Shown: one piece after another, positions 52,649 to 62,388 of the stretch
Numbering within the stretch: the stretch's first letter is position 1
Layout: the number at the start of each line of letters is the position of its first letter
Origin: an uncultured Piscirickettsiaceae bacterium
GTDB taxonomy: Bacteria > Pseudomonadota > Gammaproteobacteria > Methylococcales > Cycloclasticaceae
DNA length: 64,000 nt
NCBI GenBank assembly: GCA_913061075.1
Contig: CAJXSK010000002.1
Span: 124,001 to 188,000 of the forward strand
Direction: 5' to 3'
Position numbers and translations under genes: made by a program
The notes under the pieces: generated by a model
Database searches by the model: none
Told to the model about the DNA's origin: nothing
The model's input: only the letters and a program-made list of their open reading frames with translations

Positions 52649-54610
52649 TTATTCAAGTTGTGAAAGTGGGAATGGTTTAGCAATTACATAGCCTTGTGCA
52701 TAATCCACATGTAATGTTTTGAGAATGGATAAAATGTGTTCATTTTCAACATATTCAGCGACAGTTTGTAGCCCCATTTTTTGGCTGACTTCAACAATCG
52801 CTTTTATCATGGTGACGTCTATATCGCTGCTTTCTATATGTTTAACAAAAGCGCCGTCTATTTTAACAATATCAATGGGTAGGTTTTTGAGGTATTCGAA
52901 TGAGGCTAGGCCGCTACCAAAATCATCTAGAGCGATGTTAAAACCAGATTTTTTTAGAGATTTAAAGAAAGCGATGGTGTCAGAAAAGTTACGTAAAGCG
53001 GTTGTTTCTGTAATTTCGAAACAGACATTATGGGCTAATTCAAAATGCGAGAAGTGTGTGTAAAAGTTCTTTATAAACTCTGTGGAGCTCAGTGATGCGC
53101 CTGATAAGTTGATCGAAAGTTTTATGTTTTTATCCGACTGTTTAACTAACCAGTTAAATGTTTGGCTAATAATGTAATTATCCAGTTTTGGCATAATGCC
53201 ATAGCGTTCGGCAGCGGATATGAATATATCGGGCGAAATAAGGTTACCTTCCTCATCTGCTAGTCGTGTGAGGACTTCATGATATTGGCGGAGCTCGCTC
53301 GTGGTATCAATTGGTGAAATGGGTTGGGCATATAAATGAATTCGTTGAGATTCAAGCGCTTTGTTAATGGTGGAAATAGTTTGCATGTCTACGTCACGCT
53401 TTAGTACCTGGTGGTCGTCTTTTTCGTACACATGTACGCAATTTCTACCTGATTCTTTTGCGTTGTAACAGGCGATATCAGCTAACGATAGAATGTTTTC
53501 ATTGATGGTGTTGTGGTTAAGAATAGCGACACCAATGCTGCTGCCGATATGGAATGAGGCTTCATGCCAGACAAATTGAAAACCATCTAATTTGCTACGC
53601 ATGTTTTCACTTATGGTTAGCCCATCTTTTAAACTGCAATTAGGCAGTAATACACCAAATTCATCGCCACCTAGCCTTGCTAATGTATCGGTATTTCTAA
53701 CGCAGGTTTCTAATAGGTTGGCGATTTCTTTGATTAAGTCGTCACCTGCGTCGTGCCCCGCCGTATCGTTAACAATTTTGAATTGGTCTAAATCGATATA
53801 CAGTAGAACGTGTTGAGTATGGTGTGATTTTGTTTGTTGTTTAAGCTGGAGGAGGGTTTCTTCGAAATAGCGCCTATTCCACAGTGAGGTGAGTAAATCG
53901 TGTGTCGCATGATGGGTCATGTCTTTTGAAATGAGTTTTTCCTTATCAAGGTTTTCCTTTAAAATTTTCGCTTCTCTTCTAGAGGCGCGGCTAATAAGGG
54001 TGAATACAGTAAAGATGCTTAATAAAAAAAATGCGAAGCTAGAATAAGCCAACCCTTGTAATGAGGATAAAAGGTTGCTATTTAACATGTTTAGGGATTT
54101 TTTTAATGCGCTGGTTTGCTGCGCAATAATATTATCCATCTCTTTTATTAGTTCTGCTTGAGCAGGTAGGGTTTTAGAAAACAACAGTTGTTTAGCGGGC
54201 GTTACTTGTTCATCAATAAGTAAGTCGGCTACTTTTCTTTGCCGTACGCCATTCGCAGAAGTGAGTGTGAAAAGGTGAGTGAGTTGAGCTTCTTCCTGAG
54301 TAGAAAGCTCAAGTTTCATGATCGCTTGCCTTGCGTTTATAAAATTTGTTGCGTGCGAGCTAAGTATTTGATCGTAATCATCGAGCTCAAAGGCATCTTC
54401 AATATCGAGCATTTCAAGTAAGGTTAATGAACGTTCTCGTGCAGCGTTATACATTGAGATTAAGTGGGTTCGTTTCTCTTGTTGAATTTGAATGTTATCA
54501 GTTAATAGCGTATGCGTTTTAGATACGGACATGTACGTTCCATACAAGCTAAAAGCCGTAGCAATAAACCCAAGTACAATAATAAAATAGAGGGTAGCCC
54601 CCTGTGTCAG
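52649..54610 (-). CDS. Membrane GGDEF-EAL protein with four-helix sensor; likely CTG start
   Basis: A cyclic-di-GMP enzyme of about 653 residues. A first membrane helix (TLYFIIVLGFIATAFSLY), a periplasmic four-helix-bundle-like sensor, a second helix (FAFFLLSIFTVFTLI), a GGDEF domain (RLGGDEFGVLLP) and an EAL domain follow. The EAL domain keeps HEVLTRL, NLSGASL, ITETTALRN, LDDFGSG, KIDGAF and YAQGYVIAKP, so phosphodiesterase activity is expected; the GGDEF motif is also intact. The first helix begins upstream of the only TTG (54547). The frame is open back to a TAA at 54641-54643 with no ATG, GTG or TTG. GGGGAGG stands 11 bases before CTG 54610, so CTG is taken as the start. Confidence 0.82.
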   Translation of the reverse strand: MTQGATLYFIIVLGFIATAFSLYGTYMSVSKTHTLLTDNIQIQQEKRTHLISMYNAARERSLTLLEMLDIEDAFELDDYDQILSSHATNFINARQAIMKLELSTQEEAQLTHLFTLTSANGVRQRKVADLLIDEQVTPAKQLLFSKTLPAQAELIKEMDNIIAQQTSALKKSLNMLNSNLLSSLQGLAYSSFAFFLLSIFTVFTLISRASRREAKILKENLDKEKLISKDMTHHATHDLLTSLWNRRYFEETLLQLKQQTKSHHTQHVLLYIDLDQFKIVNDTAGHDAGDDLIKEIANLLETCVRNTDTLARLGGDEFGVLLPNCSLKDGLTISENMRSKLDGFQFVWHEASFHIGSSIGVAILNHNTINENILSLADIACYNAKESGRNCVHVYEKDDHQVLKRDVDMQTISTINKALESQRIHLYAQPISPIDTTSELRQYHEVLTRLADEEGNLISPDIFISAAERYGIMPKLDNYIISQTFNWLVKQSDKNIKLSINLSGASLSSTEFIKNFYTHFSHFELAHNVCFEITETTALRNFSDTIAFFKSLKKSGFNIALDDFGSGLASFEYLKNLPIDIVKIDGAFVKHIESSDIDVTMIKAIVEVSQKMGLQTVAEYVENEHILSILKTLHVDYAQGYVIAKPFPLSQLE

Positions 54611-54908
54611 ACTAGTTGTCGCCTCCCCGAATTGGGATAATTAAAAAAACAGGGTGTTTTAGCGTCGTTACTTAAAATTAATTTTAAAGTCATGGTTTGT
54701 GGTTTTTTATAAAAATTAAACCGAATTGTCATTTCAAGTTGGTTTTTTTTATATTTAACAATAAGCCTCCTAGTTTTTTCTTTAACTAAGCCCCGCAAAT
54801 AACTGATTTTAAATATATTTATTACCCCGTGTTTTTTTTTATATCTAAATCTCTAGGTTTCTTCGCTAAGTCATTGTTCATAAAGAAAGAATTTAGGGAA
54901 ATGGATGC

Positions 54909-54938
54909 TTGACAGAGTGGTGTTTTCTTCCTTATAGT
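54909..54938 (+). promoter_or_regulatory. Promoter of the dcw (mra) cluster
   Basis: A perfect -35 TTGACA (54909-54914) is followed by TATAGT (54933-54938) at 18 bases, or TTATAG at 17. The expected transcript start is near 54945, at the left edge of the MraZ operator. Confidence 0.75.
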
Positions 54939-54943
54939 GCAAA

Positions 54944-54979
54944 AAAGTGGTGAAAAGTGGTAAATAAGGGAAAAGGGGT
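54944..54979 (+). promoter_or_regulatory. MraZ operator: 10-bp-phased AAAGTGG repeats
   Basis: Two identical heptamers AAAGTGG (54944-54950 and 54954-54960) are followed by ATAAGGG (54964-54970) and a partial AGGGG copy from 54974. All are spaced three bases apart, giving a strict 10-bp period. This matches the MraZ box described for other bacteria (direct repeats on one DNA face). The last copy coincides with the ribosome binding site of mraZ, so autorepression could act on transcription and translation. Confidence 0.8.
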
Positions 54980-54984
54980 CAAGT

Positions 54985-55440
54985 TTGTTTAGAGGGGTTA
55001 ATAATGTCACGTTAGATGCAAAAGGGAGATTGTCTATCCCTACGCGTTACCGTGCCCAATTATCAGCTTCTTGTGACGGGCAAATGGTCATGACTGTTGA
55101 CCGTGAGCATAGCCTTCTACTTTACCCGTTACCTGTTTGGGAAGATATCGAACGCAAATTAATCAAGTTACCTACCTTGAATAAGCAAGCAAGGCGCTTG
55201 CAGCGATTGCTAATAGGTCATGCGACGGAGTGTGAGCTAGATAGCCAAGGCCGCGTGCTTGTGTCACCGCCGTTACGTGATTTTGCGGAATTAGATAAAA
55301 AAATAGTGATGATTGGTCAAGGTAATAAGTTTGAAATATGGAATGAACAAACTTGGACAGTTAAGCGTGATATGTGGTTTGAGGAAGAGAGTGAGGAAGA
55401 GGGTGATTTGTCACCCGAACTTGGCGTTTTGTCGCTGTGA
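54985..55440 (+). CDS. mraZ: Transcriptional regulator MraZ
   Basis: A 151-residue MraZ with two SpoVT/AbrB-like swapped-hairpin repeats. It starts [22 protein letters not shown] and has the second [16 protein letters not shown] in its C-terminal half, the paired DxxGR/K-V motifs that bind DNA. MraZ is the first gene of the dcw cluster and represses or modulates the cluster's own promoter. The start is TTG 54985 with AAAAGGGG six bases upstream, and the protein length and N-terminus match the family exactly. The stop overlaps the rsmH GTG by four bases. Confidence 0.96.
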   Translation: MFRGVNNVTLDAKGRLSIPTRYRAQLSASCDGQMVMTVDREHSLLLYPLPVWEDIERKLIKLPTLNKQARRLQRLLIGHATECELDSQGRVLVSPPLRDFAELDKKIVMIGQGNKFEIWNEQTWTVKRDMWFEEESEEEGDLSPELGVLSL

Positions 55441-56375
55441 TTGTGGCTAACAATGAGCACAAGGCTGTTCTTCTCAATGAAGCGGTAGATGGATTAATTC
55501 AACATGCAGATGGGGTTTTTATCGATGGGACCTTTGGACGTGGTGGGCATAGTGGGAAAATATTGCAGGCATTATCTGCAAAGGGTCGATTGCTCGCGAT
55601 TGATAAGGATATCGATGCAATGACGTCAGTAAACGCCAAAACGTATTTATTAGACCCAAGGTTTGAGTTTGAGCGAGGCAGTTTTGCTAGGCTCCAAGAG
55701 TTTGTAGAAAAGCGTGATTTGACTGGCAACGTTAATGGCATTCTGCTTGATTTGGGCGTGTCTTCTCCGCAACTAGACGTTGCAGAACGTGGTTTCAGCT
55801 TTATGAAAGATGGGCCGTTGGATATGCGTATGGATACAGCAAGTGGTGAGTCTGCAGCTGAATGGCTTGCTCATGTGGATGAGCTTGACCTGGTTAAGGT
55901 GTTGCGCGATTACGGCGAAGAAAAGTTCGCGCGAAAAATAGCCGCCAATATTGTTGCAGAGCGAGATAAAAATGAAATATTAACAACGGCTCAATTGGCA
56001 ACTGTTATTAGTGATGTTGTTAAAAGCCGTGAGCCTGGCAAGCATCCAGCAACGCGTAGTTTTCAAGCGATAAGAATTAAAGTAAATAACGAGCTGGGTG
56101 ATTTAGAGGCAGTGCTAGAACAATCACTTGAGGTGTTGGCGGAAGGTGGTCGATTGGTAGTCATTAGCTTTCACTCATTGGAAGACAGAATAGTGAAGCG
56201 TTTTATGCGAAAAGCATCGAAAGGCGATGTGGCGCCGCGTAAATTGCCGTTGCCTTTGGATGCTAAAGGGCCGACGCTAAAAACAATGGGTAAAGCGATT
56301 AAGGCATCAAGTGCTGAGTTGGCTGGCAATGTCCGTAGTAGAAGTGCTGTGTTACGAATAGCGGAGAAGTTGTGA
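55437..56375 (+). CDS. rsmH: 16S rRNA N4-methylcytosine 1402 methyltransferase
   Basis: A 312-residue RsmH (MraW), which methylates the base of C1402, the same nucleotide whose ribose is modified by RsmI from this window. Motifs are [13 protein letters not shown] at the start, then [16 protein letters not shown] (SAM loop), then [22 protein letters not shown] and [18 protein letters not shown], with [13 protein letters not shown]. The start is GTG overlapping the mraZ stop (GTGA), and the stop likewise overlaps ftsL. Confidence 0.97.
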   Translation: MIVANNEHKAVLLNEAVDGLIQHADGVFIDGTFGRGGHSGKILQALSAKGRLLAIDKDIDAMTSVNAKTYLLDPRFEFERGSFARLQEFVEKRDLTGNVNGILLDLGVSSPQLDVAERGFSFMKDGPLDMRMDTASGESAAEWLAHVDELDLVKVLRDYGEEKFARKIAANIVAERDKNEILTTAQLATVISDVVKSREPGKHPATRSFQAIRIKVNNELGDLEAVLEQSLEVLAEGGRLVVISFHSLEDRIVKRFMRKASKGDVAPRKLPLPLDAKGPTLKTMGKAIKASSAELAGNVRSRSAVLRIAEKL

Positions 56376-56647
56376 TTGATAGGTCAAAAATGGGATTGAT
56401 GATTATTTTGCCATTGGTTGTTGCGTCAGCGCTGATGGTTGTTTACGTGAAATACCAGTCACGTGTTTTGTTTACTCAGTTAAAGCAAGAAACAAAAGCC
56501 CAAGATGTATTAGAGGTTGAGTGGAGCCGTTTGCAATTAGAGCAGACCACATGGTCATCAAATGCGCGAATTGAAAAGATTGCTAAAAAACAATTAGGCT
56601 TGCAGGCGCCAACAGCCGAGCAAGTTATATTTATTAAAATGAAATGA
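56372..56647 (+). CDS. ftsL: Cell division protein FtsL
   Basis: A 91-residue bitopic division protein with a membrane helix ([18 protein letters not shown]) and a periplasmic leucine-zipper-like coiled coil, [29 protein letters not shown]. It acts with FtsB and FtsQ to activate septal synthesis. It starts at GTG overlapping the rsmH stop (GTGA) and overlaps ftsI at ATGA. Identity rests on topology, length and its dcw position, since the family is poorly conserved. Confidence 0.92.
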   Translation: MIDRSKMGLMIILPLVVASALMVVYVKYQSRVLFTQLKQETKAQDVLEVEWSRLQLEQTTWSSNARIEKIAKKQLGLQAPTAEQVIFIKMK

Positions 56648-58377
56648 TACATCAGCGACTAAAAGATAATGCAAACAAAGTGGTGGTGCCGGAGCTTTCC
56701 GGGCGTCGTCGCTTTATTTTAGCGTGCTTTATGTTAGCGATGTGTGGGTTGATTTGGCGGGCTGTTGACCTTCAGGTGCTGAATAACAGTTTCTTACAGA
56801 ATCGTGGCGATGCGGTTCATCTTAGCAATATCAAAATTCCAGCGTACCGTGGGCAAATATTAGATCGGGATGGGCATGCTCTGGCTATAAGTGCGCCCGT
56901 TAGTTCTGTTTGGGTTAATCCTCAAGAATTCGATGCTAATGGCCAAGGTAAGAAGCTAGCCAGTATGCTTGAGTTGGGGCAAAAAGCGTTAACGAAAAAA
57001 ACGGATAAAACATCTGGGCGAAGGTTTGTGTATCTACGCCGACATATGGATCCTCAGCTTGCAGAGCGCATTGAAGACCTGGGTGTTGTTGGAGTGTATG
57101 CGCAAAAAGAATATAGACGCTTCTATCCAGATGGTGAAGTGGCTGCACATGTGGTTGGGTTTACTAATGTGGATGGCGAAGGCCAAGAAGGTTTGGAGCT
57201 TGCATACGAGTCGCGGCTACAAGGTGTGTCGGGAGTAGAGCAAGTGTTACGTGACGGCAAGCGGCGCATGGTGAAGCATGTGGAAAGTGTTAGAGAGCCG
57301 GTGCCGGGTAAGGATGTTAAATTATCAATCGATCGCCGTTTGCAATACTTGGCTTATAGAGAATTAAAAGCAGCTGTTGCTCAGCAAAAAGCTAAATCGG
57401 GCTCATTGGTATTAATGAATCCGCTAACAGGTGAAATACTTGCTGCGGCAAATCAACCAGCATTTAACCCTAATGAGCGTTCAAAGCTGACTGCCAGCCG
57501 GGTACGAAACCGTGCGTTTGTTGACGTATTTGAGCCTGGATCAATAATGAAACCGTTTACTGTTGCGGCAGGGATGATGTCGGGTTTGTTTGATACTTCA
57601 ACCATTATCGATACAACGCCGGGATACATGAAAGTCGGGCGTAGTCAGGTTCGTGATCACCGTAACTATGGAAAAGTTGATCTTGCTACATTGCTTTTAA
57701 AATCAAGCAATGTGGGGTCGAGCAAGATTGCACTAGGCATTCCGCCGGAAGGCATGTGGGGCCTATTGAATCGGTTAGGGTTTGGGGCAAAGACGGGTAT
57801 AGATTTTCCTGGTGAAGCAAAAGGAAAATTAGTTGGCTTTGAGCGCTGGCGTCCTATTGAAAGGGCAACCTTGTCATTTGGTTATGGTCTGTCAAGTTCA
57901 GTTCTTCAGGTGGCTCAGGCCTATAGTGTTCTTGCAAATAATGGCGTGTTAATGCCGGCGACGTTGCTTTCTGATGGCGTTTCTGAGGCTGAGAGAGTCA
58001 TACCGGTTGAGATTTCAAAAAGCATTCGTCATATGTTACAGGGCGTTGTTAGTAAGGTGGGTACGGCACCCCGAGCGAAAATCCAAGGATATACAGTAGC
58101 GGGTAAAACAGGGACGGTTAAAAAGGCAGTTGCTGGTGGATATTCGGATGATAAATACTTAGGTCTGTTTGCAGGCATGGCGCCAGCAAAAAACCCAAAA
58201 CTAGTGATGGTTGTGATGATTGATGAGCCGAGTGCAGGTGATTATTACGGTGGTCTAGTCGCTGCACCTACATTTTCAAGAGTGATGGCTGGTGCGCTAA
58301 GATTGATGAATGTCGCCCCGGATAATGTAGAAGAGCCGGTGACGCTTGTTGCGTTTAATCAACGAGGCGCTCAATGA
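56644..58377 (+). CDS. ftsI: Septal peptidoglycan transpeptidase FtsI (PBP3)
   Basis: A 577-residue class B penicillin-binding protein. It has a short cytoplasmic tail, one membrane helix (about residues 22-43), a pedestal domain and a transpeptidase domain. The active-site motifs are SIMK (S300-K303) in EPGSIMKPF, SSN near residue 355 and KTG in VAGKTGTVKKA. RGQILDRDG near residue 69 is the usual class B entry motif. It is the main target of aztreonam-type beta-lactams in the family. The start ATG overlaps the ftsL stop (ATGA), and its stop overlaps murE the same way. Confidence 0.97.
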   Translation: MIHQRLKDNANKVVVPELSGRRRFILACFMLAMCGLIWRAVDLQVLNNSFLQNRGDAVHLSNIKIPAYRGQILDRDGHALAISAPVSSVWVNPQEFDANGQGKKLASMLELGQKALTKKTDKTSGRRFVYLRRHMDPQLAERIEDLGVVGVYAQKEYRRFYPDGEVAAHVVGFTNVDGEGQEGLELAYESRLQGVSGVEQVLRDGKRRMVKHVESVREPVPGKDVKLSIDRRLQYLAYRELKAAVAQQKAKSGSLVLMNPLTGEILAAANQPAFNPNERSKLTASRVRNRAFVDVFEPGSIMKPFTVAAGMMSGLFDTSTIIDTTPGYMKVGRSQVRDHRNYGKVDLATLLLKSSNVGSSKIALGIPPEGMWGLLNRLGFGAKTGIDFPGEAKGKLVGFERWRPIERATLSFGYGLSSSVLQVAQAYSVLANNGVLMPATLLSDGVSEAERVIPVEISKSIRHMLQGVVSKVGTAPRAKIQGYTVAGKTGTVKKAVAGGYSDDKYLGLFAGMAPAKNPKLVMVVMIDEPSAGDYYGGLVAAPTFSRVMAGALRLMNVAPDNVEEPVTLVAFNQRGAQ

Positions 58378-59900
58378 TGGCCGCGCAACATATTGAATCA
58401 GGGCTTTCTTTAAGGGACTTATTGTCAGGTATTGCTGAAGTAGACGTTGATGTGGATGTTTCTATGTTAACGCTTGATGCAAGAGAAATAGCAATTGGTG
58501 GTTTGTTTTTGGCAATAAGTGGCTCACAAAATCATGGTATGCAGTATGTAAGGCAAGCAATAAAGAATGGTGCGGCTGCTATCATTTTTGACCCAAAATC
58601 TGGCGGAAACTTATTGTCTAAAAAGTTCGTTAATCGCGATGATATCGTGCTGCTTGAGTTGAGTGATTTGTCTAACTATGTCAGTGAAATAGCGTCCCGT
58701 TTTTATCAGTATCCGTCAAAAGAGACTTCTGTTGTTGGAATTACTGGGACTAATGGTAAAACATCGATTAGCCACTTTATGGCTCAAGCAATGGGTATAC
58801 GTCAGCCATGTGGGGTGATTGGAACGCTTGGCTGGGGCTTTTTGGGGCGTTTGACTAAGACGGTTAATACGACGCCAGATGCGGTGTCTGTTCAGTGTGG
58901 TTTATCTCAATTGGTCAATGAGAAGGCGCAAGCAATAGCGATGGAAGTATCGTCGCATGGTTTGCAGCAACATCGGGTTGCTGCGGTAGAGTTTGATGGG
59001 GCGGTGTTTACGAATTTAACACACGACCATCTTGATTATCATGGGTCAATGGAAGCGTACGGTGAGGCCAAGTTAACATTATTTAAAAGCCCAACGTTGA
59101 AGTTTGCTGTGGTTAATTTGGATGATAGCTACAGCTCAGTCATAGTAAAAACGCTTGCTTCACCAGTAACGCTGTTGGGTTATACGCGTTTGTCGAAGGT
59201 AAATGAAAGAGTGAACGCGCTTTTGCATATTACAAATGAAGTTGTTGATAAAGATGGGTTGCGTTTTTCACTAAACTTCCAAGGTCGGCAATATGATGTC
59301 CGTACTGATTTACTGGGCCGTTTTAATATTGATAATGTTACTGCAACACTGGCTATTTTGTTTGCTCAAGGTTGGGGGGTGCAAGAGGCGATAGAGGCGG
59401 TCGAAGGTCTCGAAAGTATACCTGGGCGAATGGAGTGTATTTCGCTTGATGATTCATTGCCTTTGGTGATCGTTGATTTTGCTCATACACCTGATGCGTT
59501 GGCGTCGGTGTTAAAGAGTGTGCGTGAGCATTGTGATGGTAGGTTAATGGTGGTGTTTGGTTGTGGTGGCGATAGGGATTCGAGTAAAAGAACATTGATG
59601 GGTCAGGTAGCAGATGCTCATGCGGACTCAATTATCGTGACTAATGATAATCCTCGTCATGAGAATGCTGAGAAAATTGCTGAAGAAATAATGCTTGGCG
59701 CGGGAGCAGAAGCTGAGGTTCTTTTAGATAGAGAAAGTGCTATCAATAAAGCTGTTAACTCGGCATCGGCGGATGACGTTGTGGTTGTCGCGGGGAAAGG
59801 CCATGAGGGCTTTCAGCTTATAGCAGATAAAAAGCTACCTTTTAATGATGCTGATGTTGTGCGTTCAGCGCTTCAACGCCGTTTAAAAGGAGGCGTGTAA
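58374..59900 (+). CDS. murE: UDP-MurNAc-tripeptide ligase MurE (meso-diaminopimelate adding)
   Basis: A 508-residue Mur ligase adding the third stem amino acid. The ATP loop is GITGTNGKTSISH and NTTPDA is conserved. The motif DNPR in TNDNPRHENA identifies meso-diaminopimelate as substrate rather than lysine. The carbamylated-lysine region is YGEAKLTLF. The length is usual. Two ATGs are adjacent at the start (58374, 58377), the first overlapping the ftsI stop. It ends one base into the murF start. Confidence 0.97.
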   Translation: MMAAQHIESGLSLRDLLSGIAEVDVDVDVSMLTLDAREIAIGGLFLAISGSQNHGMQYVRQAIKNGAAAIIFDPKSGGNLLSKKFVNRDDIVLLELSDLSNYVSEIASRFYQYPSKETSVVGITGTNGKTSISHFMAQAMGIRQPCGVIGTLGWGFLGRLTKTVNTTPDAVSVQCGLSQLVNEKAQAIAMEVSSHGLQQHRVAAVEFDGAVFTNLTHDHLDYHGSMEAYGEAKLTLFKSPTLKFAVVNLDDSYSSVIVKTLASPVTLLGYTRLSKVNERVNALLHITNEVVDKDGLRFSLNFQGRQYDVRTDLLGRFNIDNVTATLAILFAQGWGVQEAIEAVEGLESIPGRMECISLDDSLPLVIVDFAHTPDALASVLKSVREHCDGRLMVVFGCGGDRDSSKRTLMGQVADAHADSIIVTNDNPRHENAEKIAEEIMLGAGAEAEVLLDRESAINKAVNSASADDVVVVAGKGHEGFQLIADKKLPFNDADVVRSALQRRLKGGV

Positions 59901-61300
59901 TGATGGGCGCTATGGATTTACGGCAATTAGCACACGTTGTAAACGGGTCATTGAAAGGTGAAAACGTAAGTTTTTCCAACATTTGTACAGACACGCGGTC
60001 GTTGCAAAAAGGGGATTTGTTCTTTGTTCTAAAGGGCGACAGTTATGACGCCAATGATTTTATTGAAAATGCCAAAGCAAGTGGGGCGGTTGCTGCAGTG
60101 GTCAGTAAAGATTGCGACGTGTTGCCAACTGTGTTGGTTGATGACACAACGGCAGCGTTAGGCAAATTAGCACAAGCCGTTCGAATGAAAGCTGATGCGC
60201 CAGTTGTTGCAATCACGGGAAGCAATGGTAAGACCAGTGTCAAAGAGATGCTGTTGGCGATTCTAAAGCAATCTTTCAACGTACTGGCCACTGAAGGAAA
60301 TTTGAACAACCATATTGGCGTGCCGTTAACGTTACTGCGTCTAACAAAGGAGCACCAAGTAGCCATCATAGAAATGGGTGCGAGCCATGCGGGCGAAATA
60401 GCGTATTTATGTGAGCTTGCAAAACCAAATTTCTCAGTTATCAACAATATTGGCGAAGCTCATTTAGAAGGTTTTGGGAGTGTGGAAGGTATTGCTAATG
60501 CTAAAGCGGAGATTGTAGAAGGTTTATCTGCGAACGGCGTTGCGATTTTGAATCAGGAAGATGCTTGGTATGAGACTTGTTTAGAGAAAGCTGTTGATAG
60601 GTCGGTGCTTAGTTTTGGTTGGTCAGATAATGCATCGGTTTGGTCGGAGCAATCAAACGTTCGTAGTCAACTGATTGGTGGCAGGTTCGAGATATCATTC
60701 ACATTACATTACCAACAACAATTTGTAGATGTTCAGCTCAACCTATTGGGTGATCACAATGTTTTGAATGCATTAGCAGCGGCTAGTCTTGCGATAGCGC
60801 TAGGTGTTTCGTTGCCAGACATTGCAACGGGGTTAGCAAAGGTAGAGCCCGTTGCTGGGCGGATGCAGCCGCTAGTTGGAGTGAACGATTCGTTAATTGT
60901 AAACGACTGCTATAACGCGAGCCCGACCTCTTTTAAAGCGGCGTTGTCTTGTGTTGTCGGCTTAGATAAGCCTGTTTGGTTAGTGCTTGGTGATTTTGCG
61001 GAATTGGGTAAGAGCGCGGCTGATATTCATCAGCAGTTAGCTGGCTTAATAGCAAATGAAAAAGTGGAAAGAGTTTTTGCAGTCGGGGAGTATATGAAAT
61101 TGACAGTGGAAGCACTTAATTCACGTGAAGAGGGGAAGCGCGTGGTTGCTGAGCACTTTACAAGTAAGGCAGCATTGTCTGGTGCAGTCAAACGTGATTT
61201 AGAGATAGATTGTGTTGTGTTAGTCAAAGGCTCTCGCTCTCAAGGGCTTGAAGACGTGGTCGGTCAGTTGGTTAAGCAGGAGGAAACGCCATGTTGTTAA
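59900..61300 (+). CDS. murF: UDP-MurNAc-tripeptide D-alanyl-D-alanine ligase MurF
   Basis: A 466-residue Mur ligase that attaches D-Ala-D-Ala to the tripeptide in the cytoplasm. It has the N-terminal [19 protein letters not shown] substrate domain, [14 protein letters not shown] (ATP loop), [16 protein letters not shown] and [10 protein letters not shown] blocks. Towards the C-terminal domain come [15 protein letters not shown] and GDFAELG. The start overlaps murE by one base (TAATG); a second ATG lies at the next codon. It overlaps mraY by ten bases. Confidence 0.97.
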   Translation: MMGAMDLRQLAHVVNGSLKGENVSFSNICTDTRSLQKGDLFFVLKGDSYDANDFIENAKASGAVAAVVSKDCDVLPTVLVDDTTAALGKLAQAVRMKADAPVVAITGSNGKTSVKEMLLAILKQSFNVLATEGNLNNHIGVPLTLLRLTKEHQVAIIEMGASHAGEIAYLCELAKPNFSVINNIGEAHLEGFGSVEGIANAKAEIVEGLSANGVAILNQEDAWYETCLEKAVDRSVLSFGWSDNASVWSEQSNVRSQLIGGRFEISFTLHYQQQFVDVQLNLLGDHNVLNALAAASLAIALGVSLPDIATGLAKVEPVAGRMQPLVGVNDSLIVNDCYNASPTSFKAALSCVVGLDKPVWLVLGDFAELGKSAADIHQQLAGLIANEKVERVFAVGEYMKLTVEALNSREEGKRVVAEHFTSKAALSGAVKRDLEIDCVVLVKGSRSQGLEDVVGQLVKQEETPCC

Positions 61301-62373
61301 TGTTATCAGAGTGGCTTACACAGTATGAAAGTGGCTTTCAGGTTTTTCAGTACCTGACGCTTCGTTCCATTTTGGGTACGCTAACCGCTTTGTTTATTGC
61401 GTTTCTGGTAGGGCCGACGATGATACGTCGGTTGACTTATCATAAGGTAGGTCAAGCCATTAGAGATGATGGGCCGGAGTCACATTTCACTAAAGCGGGT
61501 ACGCCGACAATGGGCGGTACATTGATTTTAGTGGCAATCGCTTTAAGTACGCTGTTATGGGCGGATTTAAGTAATCGATATGTGTGGGCGGTGCTGATAG
61601 TGACGATGTTGTTTGGCGTCATTGGGTTCATTGATGATTATAAAAAAGTTGCGTTGCAAAACCCAAAAGGCTTGTCGGCTGGTAAAAAATATTTAGGGCA
61701 ATCAATTGTAGGCTTAGGTGTTGCGCTGTTTCTGTATTACACCGCGGCATCGCCCGTTGAAACGACGTTGTATGTGCCTTTCTTTAAGGATGTCAGCTTC
61801 CAACTGGGTTGGTTGTTTATTCCTTTGACTTACTTTGTAGTAGTAGGAACGAGTAATGCGGTTAATTTAACAGATGGGCTAGATGGTCTGGCTATTATGC
61901 CGACGGTTTTGGTGGCGGGTGCACTAGCCATTTTTGCGTATTTATCAGGAAATTATAAATTTGCGGAATATTTATCAATTCCTCATCTCAGAGAGGCGGG
62001 TGAGTTGGTGGTTTTCTGTGGCGCTATTGTCGGCGCAGGCATGGGGTTTTTATGGTTTAACGCTTACCCAGCAATGGTCTTTATGGGTGATGTGGGCGCG
62101 CTAGCTTTAGGCGCAGCGCTTGGGTTGCTAGCGGTGTTAGTGAGGCAAGAGCTGGTATTGGTCATTATGGGTGGGGTTTTTGTAATGGAAACGTTGTCAG
62201 TGATGATTCAAGTGGTCTCATTTAAGTTGACAGGTAAGCGAATCTTTAGAATGGCGCCTATTCACCACCACTTTGAGTTGAAAGGGTGGCCAGAGCCGCG
62301 GATTATTGTTCGTTTTTGGATTATTACCGTTATTTTGGTTTTGATCGGCTTATCAACCTTGAAGATTAGATAA
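61291..62373 (+). CDS. mraY: Phospho-MurNAc-pentapeptide translocase MraY
   Basis: A 360-residue inner-membrane enzyme with ten helices that transfers phospho-MurNAc-pentapeptide to undecaprenyl phosphate, making lipid I. Conserved motifs are [21 protein letters not shown] (paired aspartates), [31 protein letters not shown] and [13 protein letters not shown] strong ribosome binding site, AGGAGGAAACGCC, lies inside the end of murF before the ATG. The next gene, murD, follows a few bases downstream. Confidence 0.98.
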   Translation: MLLMLSEWLTQYESGFQVFQYLTLRSILGTLTALFIAFLVGPTMIRRLTYHKVGQAIRDDGPESHFTKAGTPTMGGTLILVAIALSTLLWADLSNRYVWAVLIVTMLFGVIGFIDDYKKVALQNPKGLSAGKKYLGQSIVGLGVALFLYYTAASPVETTLYVPFFKDVSFQLGWLFIPLTYFVVVGTSNAVNLTDGLDGLAIMPTVLVAGALAIFAYLSGNYKFAEYLSIPHLREAGELVVFCGAIVGAGMGFLWFNAYPAMVFMGDVGALALGAALGLLAVLVRQELVLVIMGGVFVMETLSVMIQVVSFKLTGKRIFRMAPIHHHFELKGWPEPRIIVRFWIITVILVLIGLSTLKIR

Positions 62374-62388
62374 AAGGTGGGCATAGCG

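Larger units (their letters stand above)
54611..54984. other. Divergent intergenic region between the cyclic-di-GMP pair and mraZ
   Basis: This 374-base region is AT-rich and has no gene. It holds the ribosome binding site of the GGDEF-EAL gene at its left end (minus strand). At its right end are the dcw promoter and MraZ operator, described separately. The middle (about 54650-54890) shows long T- and A-runs and no open frame with a credible start. Confidence 0.6.

Noticed and set aside
59353-59631. A His/Pro/Thr-rich 92-codon minus-strand frame inside murE.
   Set aside because: The odd composition follows from the GTG/GGT-rich sense sequence of murE, which is conserved here.
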